From: a bacterium
Lineage (GTDB): Bacteria > Planctomycetota > Planctomycetia > Planctomycetales > Planctomycetaceae
NCBI GenBank assembly: GCA_016125225.1
Contig: WGME01000001.1
Location: 62,001 to 126,000 of the forward strand
DNA length: 64,000 nucleotides
Reading direction: 5' to 3'
Each line of letters opens with the position of its first letter. Within the stretch, counting starts at the first letter, position 1. Under the pieces are notes generated by a model, which was not told the origin of the DNA, made no database searches, and saw only the letters and a program-made list of their open reading frames with translations. Position numbers and translations under genes: made by a program. Shown here one piece after another: positions 8,551 to 17,790 of this stretch.

Positions 8551-10590
8551 TCAGGCGTCGCGGTTTTCGGCGCTGACGGGTTGTTCGACTTCGGCACGTG
8601 GTTCACCTTCTTCTTCGCGCGGCGGCCGACGATCGCCTTCCTCACGTGGGCCACGGGGTGGACCTGCTTCACCATCACGCGGGCTTCGTGGTGGCGGCCC
8701 TTCCCCATCGCGTGGTCCGCGCGGCGGGCCGGCTTCGCCCTCACGGGGTCCACGGGGTGGAGGACCATCGCGGCCCTCCGGGGGACGACCGGGACGACCT
8801 TCGCCACGATTATGCGAATGATCCGGGCCGAGCATGTCTCCGCGCGGTCCCGGCGGACGCCGCTCGCGGATATCGTTCACTTCATCCCGCAGCCGTTCCA
8901 CTTCCTGGCGCAGCTCACGCATGGCGTTCAGCATATCGCGCTGCATCTCCAGCATGGGTGGGTGAGCCGGGGGGAGACCTGCCATCGGTGCTCGCATGGG
9001 TTCTTCAGGATTCCGCGGACGCACGACGTCTGCTCTTTGCACCCGATCAGTAAGACTTTCGCCCATCATGGGGGGGCCCATGTGCCCCATGTGTGGACTC
9101 ATCGTCTGCAGCAGATGGGCCATCAATTGCTGCTTTTCACGCATCCCTTCCGGGCCGCGTTCATCGAGCTCCCGCATGGCTCGCGCCAACTCTTCGACGA
9201 TTTCCGGGATTGGTCGCGGAGGACGTTCACCACCCCGACCTTCCGGACGCGGTCCACGATCCCCATCACGACCTTCAGGTGGTCCGGGAGGACGTGGTCC
9301 CTCTTCCCGTTCCGGTCCCCGAGGCGGGCGAGGTTCGTCGCGTGGTCCTTCCGGGCGTGGGCGATCTCCTTCCGGCGGACGGGGACGATCGCCCTCTTCG
9401 CGACCTTCCCGCCGTGGAGGCGGAGCCGGTCGCAGATCTCGTTCTGGTTCGCGTTCTCCGTCAGCCAAAGCGACGGGTTCGGTATCTTCGCCTTGAACTG
9501 GGGCCGACCACATGGCCAGTCCCATCCAGCAGGCGGCCGTGATTCCGACTCCTGCCAGTCCTAAGGTCCACCATTGAGATTCGGCGGCGGATGATTCCAC
9601 CCCGAGTACCTGTTTTACTCGATGCAACAAGGCCATCCGAGTTCCTCCTATGCCTACGGCCAGCTGCGGCGAGGCACACGCCCACCGCTGGCGAGCCACC
9701 AGTTCGAGAGCCTGGGCATACTGCACCGGAAGTCCCGTCGCGCGCACGGCTTCGGCATCGCAGCACAGCTCTCGTTCCACCCGAATTTGTTTCGAGACCC
9801 ACCAGATACACGGATGAAAAAACAGCAGCGTCTCGACAATTCGCTGCCACAAATTGATCCACAAGTCATACCGCCGGATATGGGCTAATTCATGGGCCAG
9901 TACGGCTTCCAGCACACCGGGCGACACATCGGCCAACCAGCTTGCGGGGAGCAAAATCATCGGCCGCAGCCAGTACAAAGCCAGCGGTTCCCGCACGGCC
10001 GGCGAGGCCAGCAGGCGGGGCAAACGCGACAGGCCCAACCGCATACAAAGTCGCTCGGCTGCGGCTTGAACATCCTGGGACACAGGTTCTGAACGTCGAA
10101 TCAAACACCACATCCAGGTGGCGGCCCCCACCAATCTCATGCTGCACAGACAGACGCCCAGGCTCCAGACCGCAACCACCCAGGTCGGCCATTGCTCCCA
10201 AAGCGAGCTGGTCACGTCACCAGTCTCATCCAGCGTGGCATCCTGTAACTGGGCCACCACCGCTGACGCCTCGGTTTCCGAAGTTTGCAAACCGGCGATC
10301 AGTTCGTTCAACAGTTGTTGGACGGTGCGAGTTTCCGGCTCGGTGACAACCGATGTCCCGGCAATCTGGTTCCGACTCGGTGCGGTCAGTCCCAGAGTCA
10401 GCAGCGGCATCGCCGCCATCACCACCAACGTACTCAGCCAAACGGCATACCGTGTCGATGGCTGCCGAAACCGTCCCGCGACTATCACCGCCCAGCCGAG
10501 TGCGGCAATCAACACACCTTGCCAGAGAAAGTGAATCAGCATCCATGCGACCTGATCAACCGTGAAAAACGCCAGCAGGGAAGCACTCAT
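8551..10590 (-). CDS. M56 (BlaR1-type) membrane metallopeptidase with long charged tail
   Basis: A 679-residue membrane protein. Three N-terminal hydrophobic segments (about 15-38, 50-68, 137-163) precede the zinc-protease motif HELAH at 233-237 and VERELCCDAEAV near 271-282, the M56 signature. A further helix lies near 340-362. The remaining roughly 310 residues are Pro/Arg/Gly/Glu-rich and low in complexity. They contain a Met/His-rich motif (SPHMGHMGPPMMGES) and a short coiled coil (MRELRQEVERLRDEVNDIRE) in place of the penicillin-sensor domain of BlaR1. Its ATG overlaps the blaI stop by 4 bp (ATGA). In known pairs the M56 protease inactivates the BlaI repressor after sensing a signal. The signal here is unknown. 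Confidence 0.87.
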   Translation of the reverse strand: MSASLLAFFTVDQVAWMLIHFLWQGVLIAALGWAVIVAGRFRQPSTRYAVWLSTLVVMAAMPLLTLGLTAPSRNQIAGTSVVTEPETRTVQQLLNELIAGLQTSETEASAVVAQLQDATLDETGDVTSSLWEQWPTWVVAVWSLGVCLCSMRLVGAATWMWCLIRRSEPVSQDVQAAAERLCMRLGLSRLPRLLASPAVREPLALYWLRPMILLPASWLADVSPGVLEAVLAHELAHIRRYDLWINLWQRIVETLLFFHPCIWWVSKQIRVERELCCDAEAVRATGLPVQYAQALELVARQRWACASPQLAVGIGGTRMALLHRVKQVLGVESSAAESQWWTLGLAGVGITAACWMGLAMWSAPVQGEDTEPVALADGEREPERDLRPAPPPRREGREEGDRPRPPEGDRPRPEGPRDEPRPPRGPEREEGPRPPGPPEGRDGDRGPRPEGRGGERPPRPIPEIVEELARAMRELDERGPEGMREKQQLMAHLLQTMSPHMGHMGPPMMGESLTDRVQRADVVRPRNPEEPMRAPMAGLPPAHPPMLEMQRDMLNAMRELRQEVERLRDEVNDIRERRPPGPRGDMLGPDHSHNRGEGRPGRPPEGRDGPPPRGPREGEAGPPRGPRDGEGPPPRSPRDGEAGPPRGPREEGDRRPPREEEGEPRAEVEQPVSAENRDA

Positions 10591-10988
10591 GAGTGTGGTC
10601 CCTCCGGAGTTTCATAGCGTTCCAGTAAGCGACGGATCTCGGCAAGTTCATCGGAGGTGGGCTGAGCCTGATCGAGCAGATGGGCCACCAGCGATGTGGC
10701 TGACCCTTCAAAGGCCCGCTGCCAGACATCCCCCACCATTTGACCGAGCGTTTGCTTCCGTTCGACCACCGGGCGGTAACGGAATGCCCGGCCTTCCGGC
10801 AGCCGCTCGAGCAATTCTTTTTCGGCCATCACATTGAGCAGGCTCATGATCGAGGTGTAAGCCCGTGGCGAGCCGGTCTGATTGAGCCGGTCGAGAACTT
10901 CACGCACCGTCAGCGGCCCGGATTCCCACAGATGTTTGAGAATCTCCAGTTCAGCTGGTGTCGGATGCGGCGTTTTAGGACGTGCCAT
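10587..10988 (-). CDS. blaI: BlaI/MecI/CopY-family transcriptional repressor
   Basis: A 133-residue winged-helix repressor. The family pattern is clear: PTPAELEILKHLWESGPLTV, REVLDRL, AYTSIMSLLNVMAEKELL and EGRAFRYRP, followed by a dimerisation region ending LLERYETPEGPHS. ATG 10988 is chosen because it gives the usual MARPKTPHPTPAE start; the in-frame extension to 11231 has no family content. It is translationally coupled to the M56 gene. A promoter with a palindromic operator lies directly upstream, so autorepression is expected. It controls an unknown regulon; beta-lactam resistance is not implied by the sequence. Confidence 0.92.
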   Translation of the reverse strand: MARPKTPHPTPAELEILKHLWESGPLTVREVLDRLNQTGSPRAYTSIMSLLNVMAEKELLERLPEGRAFRYRPVVERKQTLGQMVGDVWQRAFEGSATSLVAHLLDQAQPTSDELAEIRRLLERYETPEGPHS

Positions 10989-11034
10989 TATGGAATTCAC
11001 CACATTAAGCCCGAAGCGGGCGGTGACGGAAACA

Positions 11035-11062
11035 ATTCTACTGAAGAAACAGTAGATGTCAA
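11035..11062 (-). promoter_or_regulatory. blaI-M56 promoter with palindromic operator
   Basis: On the minus strand a perfect -35 TTGACA (11057-11062) is followed after 16 bp by -10 TAGAAT (11035-11040). The spacer is nearly filled by the inverted repeat CTACTG-N6-CAGTAG (11038-11055). A repressor bound there would block RNA polymerase, as expected for an autoregulated BlaI gene. The distance to the blaI ATG is about 47 bp. The operator differs from the TACA/TGTA core known for Firmicutes BlaI and CopY. Confidence 0.68.
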
Positions 11063-11109
11063 CTATAAAAACCGTAGACAATCGAGTGGAGTGGGAAGGG
11101 GTGGCCCAT

Positions 11110-11139
11110 TTGTTCTCTTTGTCCGCTCCACGGTACACT
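11110..11139 (+). promoter_or_regulatory. Possible promoter for the small lipoprotein gene
   Basis: TTGTTC (11110-11115), an 18-bp spacer and TACACT (11134-11139) lie about 43 bp before ATG 11182. Both boxes are imperfect, so this is only a candidate. It faces away from the blaI promoter. Confidence 0.3.
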
Positions 11140-11181
11140 GAAGTCCAACTCGCTGTCGAGACTCCATAAGGAACTTCGAAT

Positions 11182-11610
11182 ATGTCGTCGCGTCTGGGAC
11201 TCATTCTGCTGGTACTCGCAAGCGGTTGCATGCAGGCCCTCGAAGATCAGGTCAAAAAAGATCCCAACAATATCGTGGGCAAGAAAACGCAGGACATCGG
11301 CGAGTTTGACCCCAATGCCGGTGCCGCGGTGAGCGATTCCAAAGTTGAGGTCACCAACCCCATCACCGGCCCCCTGGAAGCCTATGGCCCGATGGTGGAG
11401 CGCATCTCCAAAACGCACGTTGAACACGCCCTGAATCTGTTCAACGCGACCGAAGGCCGATATCCCGAGTCGTATGACGAGTTCATGGAAAAGATCATCA
11501 AAGCGAACAACATCCAACTCCCCGTGTTGCCCGGCGGGAAGAAGTATCAGTACGACGTCCCCAATCATCAGTTGGTCGTCGTCGATGCCCCGGTCGAACC
11601 CGCCCCATAA
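11182..11610 (+). CDS. Small predicted lipoprotein, unknown function
   Basis: A 142-residue protein with a short signal peptide and lipobox LASGC (Cys16), so it is probably anchored in a membrane. The mature part has VKKDPNNIVGKKTQDI, a central helical segment and the type II pilin/secretion-like short motif GRYPESYDEFMEKII, then a Pro-rich end. I recognise the pattern as common in planctomycetes but know no function. ATG 11182 has AAGGAA upstream. It is divergent from blaI and followed by a long palindromic repeat. Confidence 0.75.
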   Translation: MSSRLGLILLVLASGCMQALEDQVKKDPNNIVGKKTQDIGEFDPNAGAAVSDSKVEVTNPITGPLEAYGPMVERISKTHVEHALNLFNATEGRYPESYDEFMEKIIKANNIQLPVLPGGKKYQYDVPNHQLVVVDAPVEPAP

Positions 11611-11620
11611 CATTCGATCA

Positions 11621-11687
11621 TTAGCCGCGAGACGAAGTCGAGCGATGGGTTGATCGTTCCCAGCGCTCGACTTCGTCTCGCGGCTAA
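11621..11687. repeat. 67-bp palindrome, TTAGCCGCGAG family, copy 1
   Basis: A perfect 24-bp inverted repeat: the left arm begins TTAGCCGCGAGACGAAG and the right arm ends CTTCGTCTCGCGGCTAA, around a 19-base loop. The same architecture and ends recur at 12760-12826. It lies in the gap between the lipoprotein and MoxR genes and ends 6 bp before the first MoxR ATG. It resembles a repetitive extragenic palindrome. Confidence 0.85.
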
Positions 11688-11693
11688 GTAAAG

Positions 11694-12755
11694 ATGGACC
11701 CCATGAGCGATGCCCCCGCAAATGCTTCGATCCACGATGCCCTGGCCATCGAACGTCTGTCCCAGGCGTATCAGCAACTCGCCGAACAACTCGGCCGGGT
11801 GATCATTGGTCAACGGGCCGTCGTTGAAGAGCTGGTGACGGCAATGCTCGCGGGGGGGAATGCCCTGCTGGTCGGTGTGCCCGGGCTGGCGAAGACGCTC
11901 ATGGTCCGCACCCTCGCCGATACGCTCGACCTCAGCTTCAATCGCGTGCAGTTCACCCCCGACCTGATGCCTGCCGACATCACCGGCACCGAAGTGATTC
12001 AGGAAGACAAAGCGACCGGACAGCGTGTCTTCCGCTTCATGCCCGGGCCGATTTTTGCCAACGTCGTCCTTGCAGATGAAATCAACCGCACACCGCCGAA
12101 GACGCAGGCCGCGTTGCTGGAAGCCATGCAGGAACGCCAGGTGACGATGGGGGGCGAGCGGCACAAACTGCCCGATCCGTTCTTCGTCCTCGCCACGCAA
12201 AACCCCATCGAGCAGGAAGGGACTTATCCGCTGCCGGAAGCCCAGCTCGACCGCTTCATGTTTCAGGTGCTGGTCGATTACCCCACCGAAGACGAAGAGT
12301 TCGAAATCGTCCGGCAGACGACGATCGGCAACCCGGCCACGATCGAGAAAGTTCTCTCGCGCGAAGACTGGCTGCTATTGCAGCAACTGGTCCGCAAGGT
12401 GCCTGTGGCTGACAGTGTGATCCGATATGCCCTGCAGTTCGCCCGTCTGACGCGCAAGAACGCCGTCAATGCACCCGACTTCATGAAGAAGTATGTGAGC
12501 TGGGGAGCCGGACCGCGGGCCAGTCAGTATCTCATTCTGGGAGCAAAAGGCCGGGCGCTCTTGCATGGCCGGGCCTATGTCAGTCCGGAAGACATTCGGG
12601 CAGTGGCGTTTCCCACACTGCGGCATCGGCTGGTGCTCAACTTCAATGCCGAAGCCGATGGCGTCACTCCGGATGATCTCATTCGCCGTTTGATTGAACA
12701 GATCCCCGAACACGCCCCGCCTCCGAGTGAGTTGCCCCGCGTGTGGAAGAACTAA
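11694..12755 (+). CDS. MoxR-family AAA+ ATPase
   Basis: A 353-residue MoxR ATPase. Walker A is GVPGLAKT (about 62-69), Walker B is VVLADEINR with the following [15 protein letters not shown], and sensor 1 is [26 protein letters not shown]. MoxR proteins act as chaperone-like ATPases that activate partner proteins, usually with DUF58 and von Willebrand-factor partners encoded beside them. No such partner is next door: kbl follows. The start may be ATG 11694 or ATG 11703 (MSDAPANA); neither has a good Shine-Dalgarno site. The gene is bracketed by two copies of the same palindrome. Confidence 0.93.
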   Translation: MDPMSDAPANASIHDALAIERLSQAYQQLAEQLGRVIIGQRAVVEELVTAMLAGGNALLVGVPGLAKTLMVRTLADTLDLSFNRVQFTPDLMPADITGTEVIQEDKATGQRVFRFMPGPIFANVVLADEINRTPPKTQAALLEAMQERQVTMGGERHKLPDPFFVLATQNPIEQEGTYPLPEAQLDRFMFQVLVDYPTEDEEFEIVRQTTIGNPATIEKVLSREDWLLLQQLVRKVPVADSVIRYALQFARLTRKNAVNAPDFMKKYVSWGAGPRASQYLILGAKGRALLHGRAYVSPEDIRAVAFPTLRHRLVLNFNAEADGVTPDDLIRRLIEQIPEHAPPPSELPRVWKN

Positions 12756-12759
12756 CGCC

Positions 12760-12826
12760 TTAGCCGCGAGGCAAAGCCGAGCGCTGTGTGGATTGATCCC
12801 AGCGCTCGGCGTTGCCTCGCGGCTAA
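12760..12826. repeat. 67-bp palindrome, TTAGCCGCGAG family, copy 2
   Basis: Inverted repeat with left arm starting TTAGCCGCGAGGCAAAG and right arm ending TTGCCTCGCGGCTAA, one unpaired base pair near the middle. It has the same length and the same TTGATC and CCAGCGCTCG loop-side words as the copy at 11621-11687. It separates MoxR and kbl. Confidence 0.85.
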
Positions 12827-12841
12827 CAAAGGAAATTGAGA

Positions 12842-14026
12842 ATGTCGTCCCGTTTTCAAGAGCATCTTACCAGCCAGCTCGATGCCATTCGTCAGGCCGG
12901 GTTGTATAAATCGGAACGGGTCATTCAGACGCCGCAGGGAACGCATGTCCGCGTGAGTGATGGCCAGCCGGTTCTCAATCTCTGCGCGAACAACTACCTT
13001 GGATTGGCCCAACATCCCGACATCATCGCCGCCGGGCATCGCGGACTCGACGAGTGGGGCTATGGCCTGGCATCGGTGCGGTTCATCTGTGGCACGCAGT
13101 CGATTCACAAGCAGCTCGAACAGAAGCTGAGCACGTTCCTCGGGACCGATGACACCATCCTCTATTCGAGTTGCTTCGATGCCAATGGCGGGTTATTTGA
13201 AACCCTGCTCGGCCCGGAAGATGCCATCATTTCCGATGAGCTGAACCATGCGAGCATCATCGACGGAGTCCGCCTCTGCAAAGCGCAAAGGTTCCGTTAC
13301 AAGAACAACAACCTCGCCGATCTTGAAGCCAAGCTGCAGGAAGCGAAGTCGGCCCGGTTCCGGCTGATCGCCACCGACGGCGTCTTCTCGATGGATGGAA
13401 TCATCGCCGATCTCGCGGGGATCTGTGCCCTCGCCGACAAGTACGATGCCCTCGTGATGGTCGATGATTCCCATGCGGTCGGCTTCACCGGGCCCAGGGG
13501 ACGTGGGACTCCTGAACTGCACGGCGTGATGGACCGCGTGGATATCCTCACCGGCACCTTGGGTAAAGCGCTCGGCGGAGCTAGCGGCGGTTACACGAGT
13601 GGACGCAAAGAAATCGTGGAATACCTGCGGCAGCGATCGCGGCCGTATCTCTTCTCGAACACTCTCGCACCGCCCATCGTGACCGGTTCGATGGCAGCGA
13701 TTGACCTCCTGACGGCTTCGACGGAACTGCGTGACCGGTTGGAACGCAACACGGCGTACTTCCGCGGGGCGATGCAGGATGTCGGCTTTCGCATCATTCC
13801 GGGCATTCACCCGATTACGCCGGTGATGCTGGGTGATGCGGCTTTAGCGGCGAAGGTCGCCGAGGCCATGCTCGCCAAGGGTGTGTATGTCATCGGATTT
13901 TCCTATCCAGTCGTTCCACAAGGACAGGCCCGCATTCGCACGCAGATTTCGGCGGCTCATACGCTGGAAGATCTGGAGTTCGCCGTCCGTTGCTTCCGAG
14001 AAGTGAAGCAGGAATTGGGGCTTTGA
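12842..14026 (+). CDS. kbl: Glycine C-acetyltransferase (2-amino-3-ketobutyrate CoA ligase)
   Basis: A 394-residue PLP enzyme that converts 2-amino-3-oxobutyrate and CoA to glycine and acetyl-CoA in threonine breakdown. It matches E. coli Kbl along its whole length: [85 protein letters not shown] and [11 protein letters not shown]. The PLP lysine lies in [17 protein letters not shown] 12842 gives the family start; AAAGGAAA lies upstream. The usual partner tdh (threonine dehydrogenase) is not adjacent, so the substrate may be supplied from elsewhere. Confidence 0.95.
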   Translation: MSSRFQEHLTSQLDAIRQAGLYKSERVIQTPQGTHVRVSDGQPVLNLCANNYLGLAQHPDIIAAGHRGLDEWGYGLASVRFICGTQSIHKQLEQKLSTFLGTDDTILYSSCFDANGGLFETLLGPEDAIISDELNHASIIDGVRLCKAQRFRYKNNNLADLEAKLQEAKSARFRLIATDGVFSMDGIIADLAGICALADKYDALVMVDDSHAVGFTGPRGRGTPELHGVMDRVDILTGTLGKALGGASGGYTSGRKEIVEYLRQRSRPYLFSNTLAPPIVTGSMAAIDLLTASTELRDRLERNTAYFRGAMQDVGFRIIPGIHPITPVMLGDAALAAKVAEAMLAKGVYVIGFSYPVVPQGQARIRTQISAAHTLEDLEFAVRCFREVKQELGL

Positions 14027-14116
14027 ACAGAAGTTCCAGTGCACGGGTTGGGTGAACCTCGCAGGGACGGGAAATTTTTCTTTGAATTCCGCGTCTCTTA
14101 TGGCAGACTCGATCCT

Positions 14117-15832
14117 ATGTGGGTTCGCGTGCTGAATGCCGTTGCTGCATACCCGATGATCGCCCTGTTAAGTGCGATCCTCTTCACGACACCGGTCTCT
14201 GCCCCGGCAGTGGAAACCCGGTGTGCGGTTCTCGAAGTCTTCCTGCGGGGCGATGCTGACCGCTCGAAAGATGCCCGTGAACACATCGAAAAGACGTATG
14301 GCCAGCGACCAGGGCTGACGGTAGTCTACCGCGATGTCGCCGCCAAGGAAGCGGAACTCGAACGCTTCTACAAAATCGCTGACCATTTCAAAGTCGCGGA
14401 ACCGGGTCTGCCGGCGTTCTATGTCAGCGGCAAGTTTGAATACGGTTGGGATGCCGCAACATCCCCCGCCAAAATCGATGAACTCCTGACCGTGGAAGTC
14501 TTTGTCCGCCAGGGTTGCCCCCGGTGTGCGGCGGCCAAGCCGGTGATCTTCAATCAACTCGCGCCACGTTATCCCGGCTACAAATTCGTCGAGAAAGATC
14601 TCGTTACCTCGACGGAAGCCCAACGTCGTTTGAACGAAGTTTCGGCCCGTTACCGCGCCGCTGCCACTTCGGTGCCGGCCTTGCACATGTGTGGCCGGTT
14701 GATGGTCGGGTTCTTCGATCCCAATACCAGCTTCAAGCAGTGGGATGACGTACTGAAAGCAGTGACGGTCGACTGCCCGGCCAAAACATCACAACGTGTC
14801 CGTCGTCCCCGGTTGCCGCTTGCCTCGATCGGGTTGTTTTCACAGGCGATGTTCGCTGTGGAGCCCGTCGAAGCCCTGAAGCCCGAACTGCCGGAGTTGC
14901 CCGACCTGCCACCACCATCGGTCGAGTTGCCTCTGCCTCCCGAGACTGATACCACCACGAATGTCGCCGCGATCGATGCCCCGCCACCGCGTCCGCGTCG
15001 TTCTCTGCCACCCGAACTCCCGCCGGAGACCAGTCCGGGAGAACTGCCCGAACTGCCGAGCGATGCCGATCTTGCCAGCCCTGCGATGCCGGATGTGGTG
15101 CCGTTGCCGCTGATTGGCGATGTCAATTGGAAGAGTTGGGGGCTGCCGGCCTTCACCATCATGGTGGGACTTGTCGACGGCTTTAATCCCTGTGCGATGT
15201 GGGTGCTGCTGTTCCTGCTGTCGCTGTTGGTGAATCTGAAAGACCGGCTGAAGATTCTCGCCGTCGCGGGCACCTTCGTCTTCATCAGCGGGGCGGCCTA
15301 TTTCTGCTTCATGGCGGCATGGCTGAATGTCTTCCAGTTGATTGGCCTCTTGCGTCCCGCGCAATATGCGCTCGGCATTCTCGGCATCACTGTCGGTGCG
15401 ATTCATGTCAAAGATTTCTTCGCATTCAAAAAAGGGGTCTCGCTGTCGATTCCGGAATCGGCGAAGCCCAAGCTCTATGAACGCATGCGGAAGATCGTCA
15501 TGGCGGAATCGCTGCTCGGCGCGATCGTGGGAGCTTCAGTGCTCGCCGTGCTGGTGAACATCGTCGAACTCCTCTGCACAGCCGGTTTGCCAGCGATGTA
15601 CACCGGCGTGCTGTCGATGCAGAACTATCCTGCCTGGCAGAACTATGCCTACCTGCTGCTCTACAATGCGGCATATATGTTCGATGACTCGCTGATGGTG
15701 GGTGTCGTGGTCGCCACGCTCGGCAAACATCGCCTGCAGGAACAAGGCGGCCGCTGGTTGAAACTGATCAGCGGGATTGCGATTCTCGCGATCGGCATCA
15801 CCATGCTGTTCAAACCGGAGTGGCTGGTGTGA
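14117..15832 (+). CDS. Thioredoxin/glutaredoxin-like and CcdA-type membrane fusion
   Basis: A 571-residue predicted thiol-disulfide transporter. A signal anchor (about 10-30) precedes one thioredoxin-like fold without CXXC and a second with CPRC at 134-137. A Pro/Glu/Leu-rich linker (about 265-345) leads to about six membrane helices. The membrane part holds the two conserved cysteines of CcdA/DsbD, in DGFNPCAMWVLLF and IVELLCTAGLPAMY. This suggests electron transfer across the membrane to the attached redoxin domain. ATG 14117 is preferred; an in-frame ATG at 14039 would add 26 residues without hydrophobic content. A hairpin terminator-like repeat follows. Confidence 0.8.
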   Translation: MWVRVLNAVAAYPMIALLSAILFTTPVSAPAVETRCAVLEVFLRGDADRSKDAREHIEKTYGQRPGLTVVYRDVAAKEAELERFYKIADHFKVAEPGLPAFYVSGKFEYGWDAATSPAKIDELLTVEVFVRQGCPRCAAAKPVIFNQLAPRYPGYKFVEKDLVTSTEAQRRLNEVSARYRAAATSVPALHMCGRLMVGFFDPNTSFKQWDDVLKAVTVDCPAKTSQRVRRPRLPLASIGLFSQAMFAVEPVEALKPELPELPDLPPPSVELPLPPETDTTTNVAAIDAPPPRPRRSLPPELPPETSPGELPELPSDADLASPAMPDVVPLPLIGDVNWKSWGLPAFTIMVGLVDGFNPCAMWVLLFLLSLLVNLKDRLKILAVAGTFVFISGAAYFCFMAAWLNVFQLIGLLRPAQYALGILGITVGAIHVKDFFAFKKGVSLSIPESAKPKLYERMRKIVMAESLLGAIVGASVLAVLVNIVELLCTAGLPAMYTGVLSMQNYPAWQNYAYLLLYNAAYMFDDSLMVGVVVATLGKHRLQEQGGRWLKLISGIAILAIGITMLFKPEWLV

Positions 15833-15874
15833 TACGGTAAAGAATTATCGATGCCGAATCGCGGAACGAGAGAC

Positions 15875-15898
15875 GCCTAGGGATCGCTATCCCTAGGC
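15875..15898. repeat. GAAGCCCAGGGAT-type hairpin, copy A (variant)
   Basis: Arms GCCTAGGGAT and ATCCCTAGGC around CGCT, a 10-bp perfect stem. It is a sequence variant of the palindrome found six more times in the window, placed after the CcdA fusion. It could end that transcript, but there is no long T-tract behind it. Confidence 0.7.
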
Positions 15899-15919
15899 TT
15901 CCGTGCAGCGACGTTCGGA

Positions 15920-16489
15920 ATGGTTCACTTCCACCAGACTAACGACCACGCCATGTTATCTGCCGTCGAGAAGCCCCCGTTCTTTCACGCCGTGGCCGTT
16001 TTCGACTGGAAAACCAACCGCCGTTACCGCGTCTATCTGCAGCGCAATGAACTGATCTTCATCTATGCCCACGACGACGACCAGATGTCGCAGGTGATGT
16101 GGGCGCAGTTCGGGCTGGTCGGCCTGTTAATCATGGCTTGGCGCAAGAAAGGCGTCGAAGCGAAAAAGCTGACACGGCAGCAGCAACTCGATCAATCGAC
16201 GCTGGAAGAACTGCTCGACGAGCACAAGTTCAACTTCCGGGCCTCGGCCTATGAATTGTCAGAGATGGAATTGCTGCCGAAGTCTGGCTGGACTCAAGGC
16301 TGGTATGGGCAGAAGGAACTGGCGGGCATTCTGAAGTTCCGGCACGTGGAAAAGGGCAAGTTCTGCCTGTGCCTGCCCCGCATCGAAGACATGCGACTGG
16401 CAATGGATCAACTCCCCACGATTCTCGAGCACCGCGTCGACATCCAGACCACCTGGGACCCCGCCCAGCAGGCGTATGTGAAGGCGTGA
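15920..16489 (+). CDS. Conserved-looking protein of unknown function
   Basis: A 189-residue protein I do not recognise. It starts with a hydrophilic region, has a moderately hydrophobic stretch (VMWAQFGLVGLLIMAW, about 57-72), then a basic helical segment (RKKGVEAKKLTRQQQL) and a beta-rich end with LKFRHVEKGKFCLCLPRIED. Codon usage is like that of its neighbours, which supports a real gene. ATG 15920 and ATG 15953 (MLSAVEKPP) are both possible, and neither has a strong ribosome site. It lies 130 bp before ftsY. Confidence 0.6.
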   Translation: MVHFHQTNDHAMLSAVEKPPFFHAVAVFDWKTNRRYRVYLQRNELIFIYAHDDDQMSQVMWAQFGLVGLLIMAWRKKGVEAKKLTRQQQLDQSTLEELLDEHKFNFRASAYELSEMELLPKSGWTQGWYGQKELAGILKFRHVEKGKFCLCLPRIEDMRLAMDQLPTILEHRVDIQTTWDPAQQAYVKA

Positions 16490-16620
16490 ATCGCCGCCAC
16501 CACCCGATATGCCGTTTGTCGCTACCGCTTGCTGGTCGGCAATACCCCACCTTATGATGCGCGAACCGGGGCAGTGACTCGGTTTGACTTGCATCCATCG
16601 TTATCTGTTAATGAGTTGTC

Positions 16621-17565
16621 ATGGGTTGGTTCGATCGTCTGAAACAGGGTTTGCAGAAAACCAAGCAGTTGCTGCAGACCGATGTCCGCGACCTCTTCAA
16701 AGCGGGGCAAATCCTCGACGAAGCCCAGCTGGAGAAGTTCGAAGCGGGACTGATCCGGACCGATATGGGGGTCGCCGCAGCCAGCCAGATCATTACGAAC
16801 CTGCGAAATGAATACCTCGGCCGCACCGTCGAAGTCGCCAACATCTGGGGGACGGTCAAATCGACGCTGAAATCGATTCTCATCGGTGAAAATGATGTCC
16901 GCTGGGATCGCGATCAACCCTTATCGCCGCTCAAAACAGCCGCGAGCAAACCGACCGTGATTCTTGTCTCGGGAGTCAATGGCGTCGGCAAGACGACCAC
17001 GATCGCCAAGCTGGCCAAGTTGATTCAAACGTCGGGTCATACGGTGATGCTTGCCGCCGGGGATACCTTCCGGGCAGCCGCTGTCGAACAGCTCACCATG
17101 TGGAGCGAACGGCTTGGTTGCCCGATTGTAACCAAGCCGAGCGGTACCGATCCCGCCGCCGTGGCCTTCGCCGGTTGCGAAGCCGCCGTGAAGGAGGGCG
17201 TCGATTACCTCATCATCGATACGGCTGGTCGATTGCATACCCAGCAGAACCTGATGAAGGAACTCGAAAAGGTCCGCCGGATCATCGACAAGCAGGTGCC
17301 GGGTGCCCCGCACGAAAGTCTGCTGGTGATCGATGCGACCACCGGTCAGAACGGTGTCAACCAGGCCAAACAGTTTTCCGAGGCGATTCTCTGCACCGGC
17401 ATTGTGCTCACCAAACTCGATGGCACGGCCCGCGGCGGCGTGGTCGTGGCCATTCGGCAACAAATGGGCACGCCGGTGAAATACGTCGGCGTCGGCGAAC
17501 AGATCGACGATCTGCAATTGTTCGACCCGGACAGCTTCGTGGAGGCTTTGTTCGCGGAAGGCTGA
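16621..17565 (+). CDS. ftsY: Signal recognition particle receptor FtsY
   Basis: A 314-residue SRP GTPase that docks SRP-ribosome complexes at the inner membrane. A helical N domain (about 1-95) precedes the G domain with [10 protein letters not shown] (P-loop), [31 protein letters not shown] and [14 protein letters not shown]. It lacks the long acidic N-terminal extension of E. coli FtsY, as in many bacteria; the amphipathic start [15 protein letters not shown] can serve as membrane contact. GTG/ATG choice is clear: ATG 16621 after GTTGTC. Confidence 0.96.
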   Translation: MGWFDRLKQGLQKTKQLLQTDVRDLFKAGQILDEAQLEKFEAGLIRTDMGVAAASQIITNLRNEYLGRTVEVANIWGTVKSTLKSILIGENDVRWDRDQPLSPLKTAASKPTVILVSGVNGVGKTTTIAKLAKLIQTSGHTVMLAAGDTFRAAAVEQLTMWSERLGCPIVTKPSGTDPAAVAFAGCEAAVKEGVDYLIIDTAGRLHTQQNLMKELEKVRRIIDKQVPGAPHESLLVIDATTGQNGVNQAKQFSEAILCTGIVLTKLDGTARGGVVVAIRQQMGTPVKYVGVGEQIDDLQLFDPDSFVEALFAEG

Positions 17566-17675
17566 GTCTTCTTTCCCGGTGACGCGAATATTGACATCAC
17601 TTGTTGATGAAAACCGCGATCCTCTCGAAAATCCTTCCCGGTGATGAGACTTCTGCGAAAAAATCGGTCTCGCGA

Positions 17676-17705
17676 TTGTCGCCACTGGTGGACAACGGCT
17701 AGATT
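17676..17705 (+). promoter_or_regulatory. Possible promoter for the cupredoxin gene
   Basis: TTGTCG (17676-17681), 18-bp spacer, TAGATT (17700-17705), about 85 bp before ATG 17791. Each box matches consensus at four of six positions. Confidence 0.3.
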
Positions 17706-17790
17706 ACAAGGAACTGCCATGCACGCCCGACGGGAATCGCTGTCGATTGGCGCCTGCCTGTTGCGTCCACTTCAACATTGAGGAGACGAA

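Noticed and set aside
8581-9564. A 327-residue plus-strand open frame over the M56 tail
   Set aside because: It mirrors the low-complexity Pro/Arg/Gly codons of the real minus-strand gene.
11621-11687. The palindrome as an attenuator or tRNA-like structure of MoxR
   Set aside because: A second copy in another gap and the absence of a cloverleaf point to a dispersed repeat.
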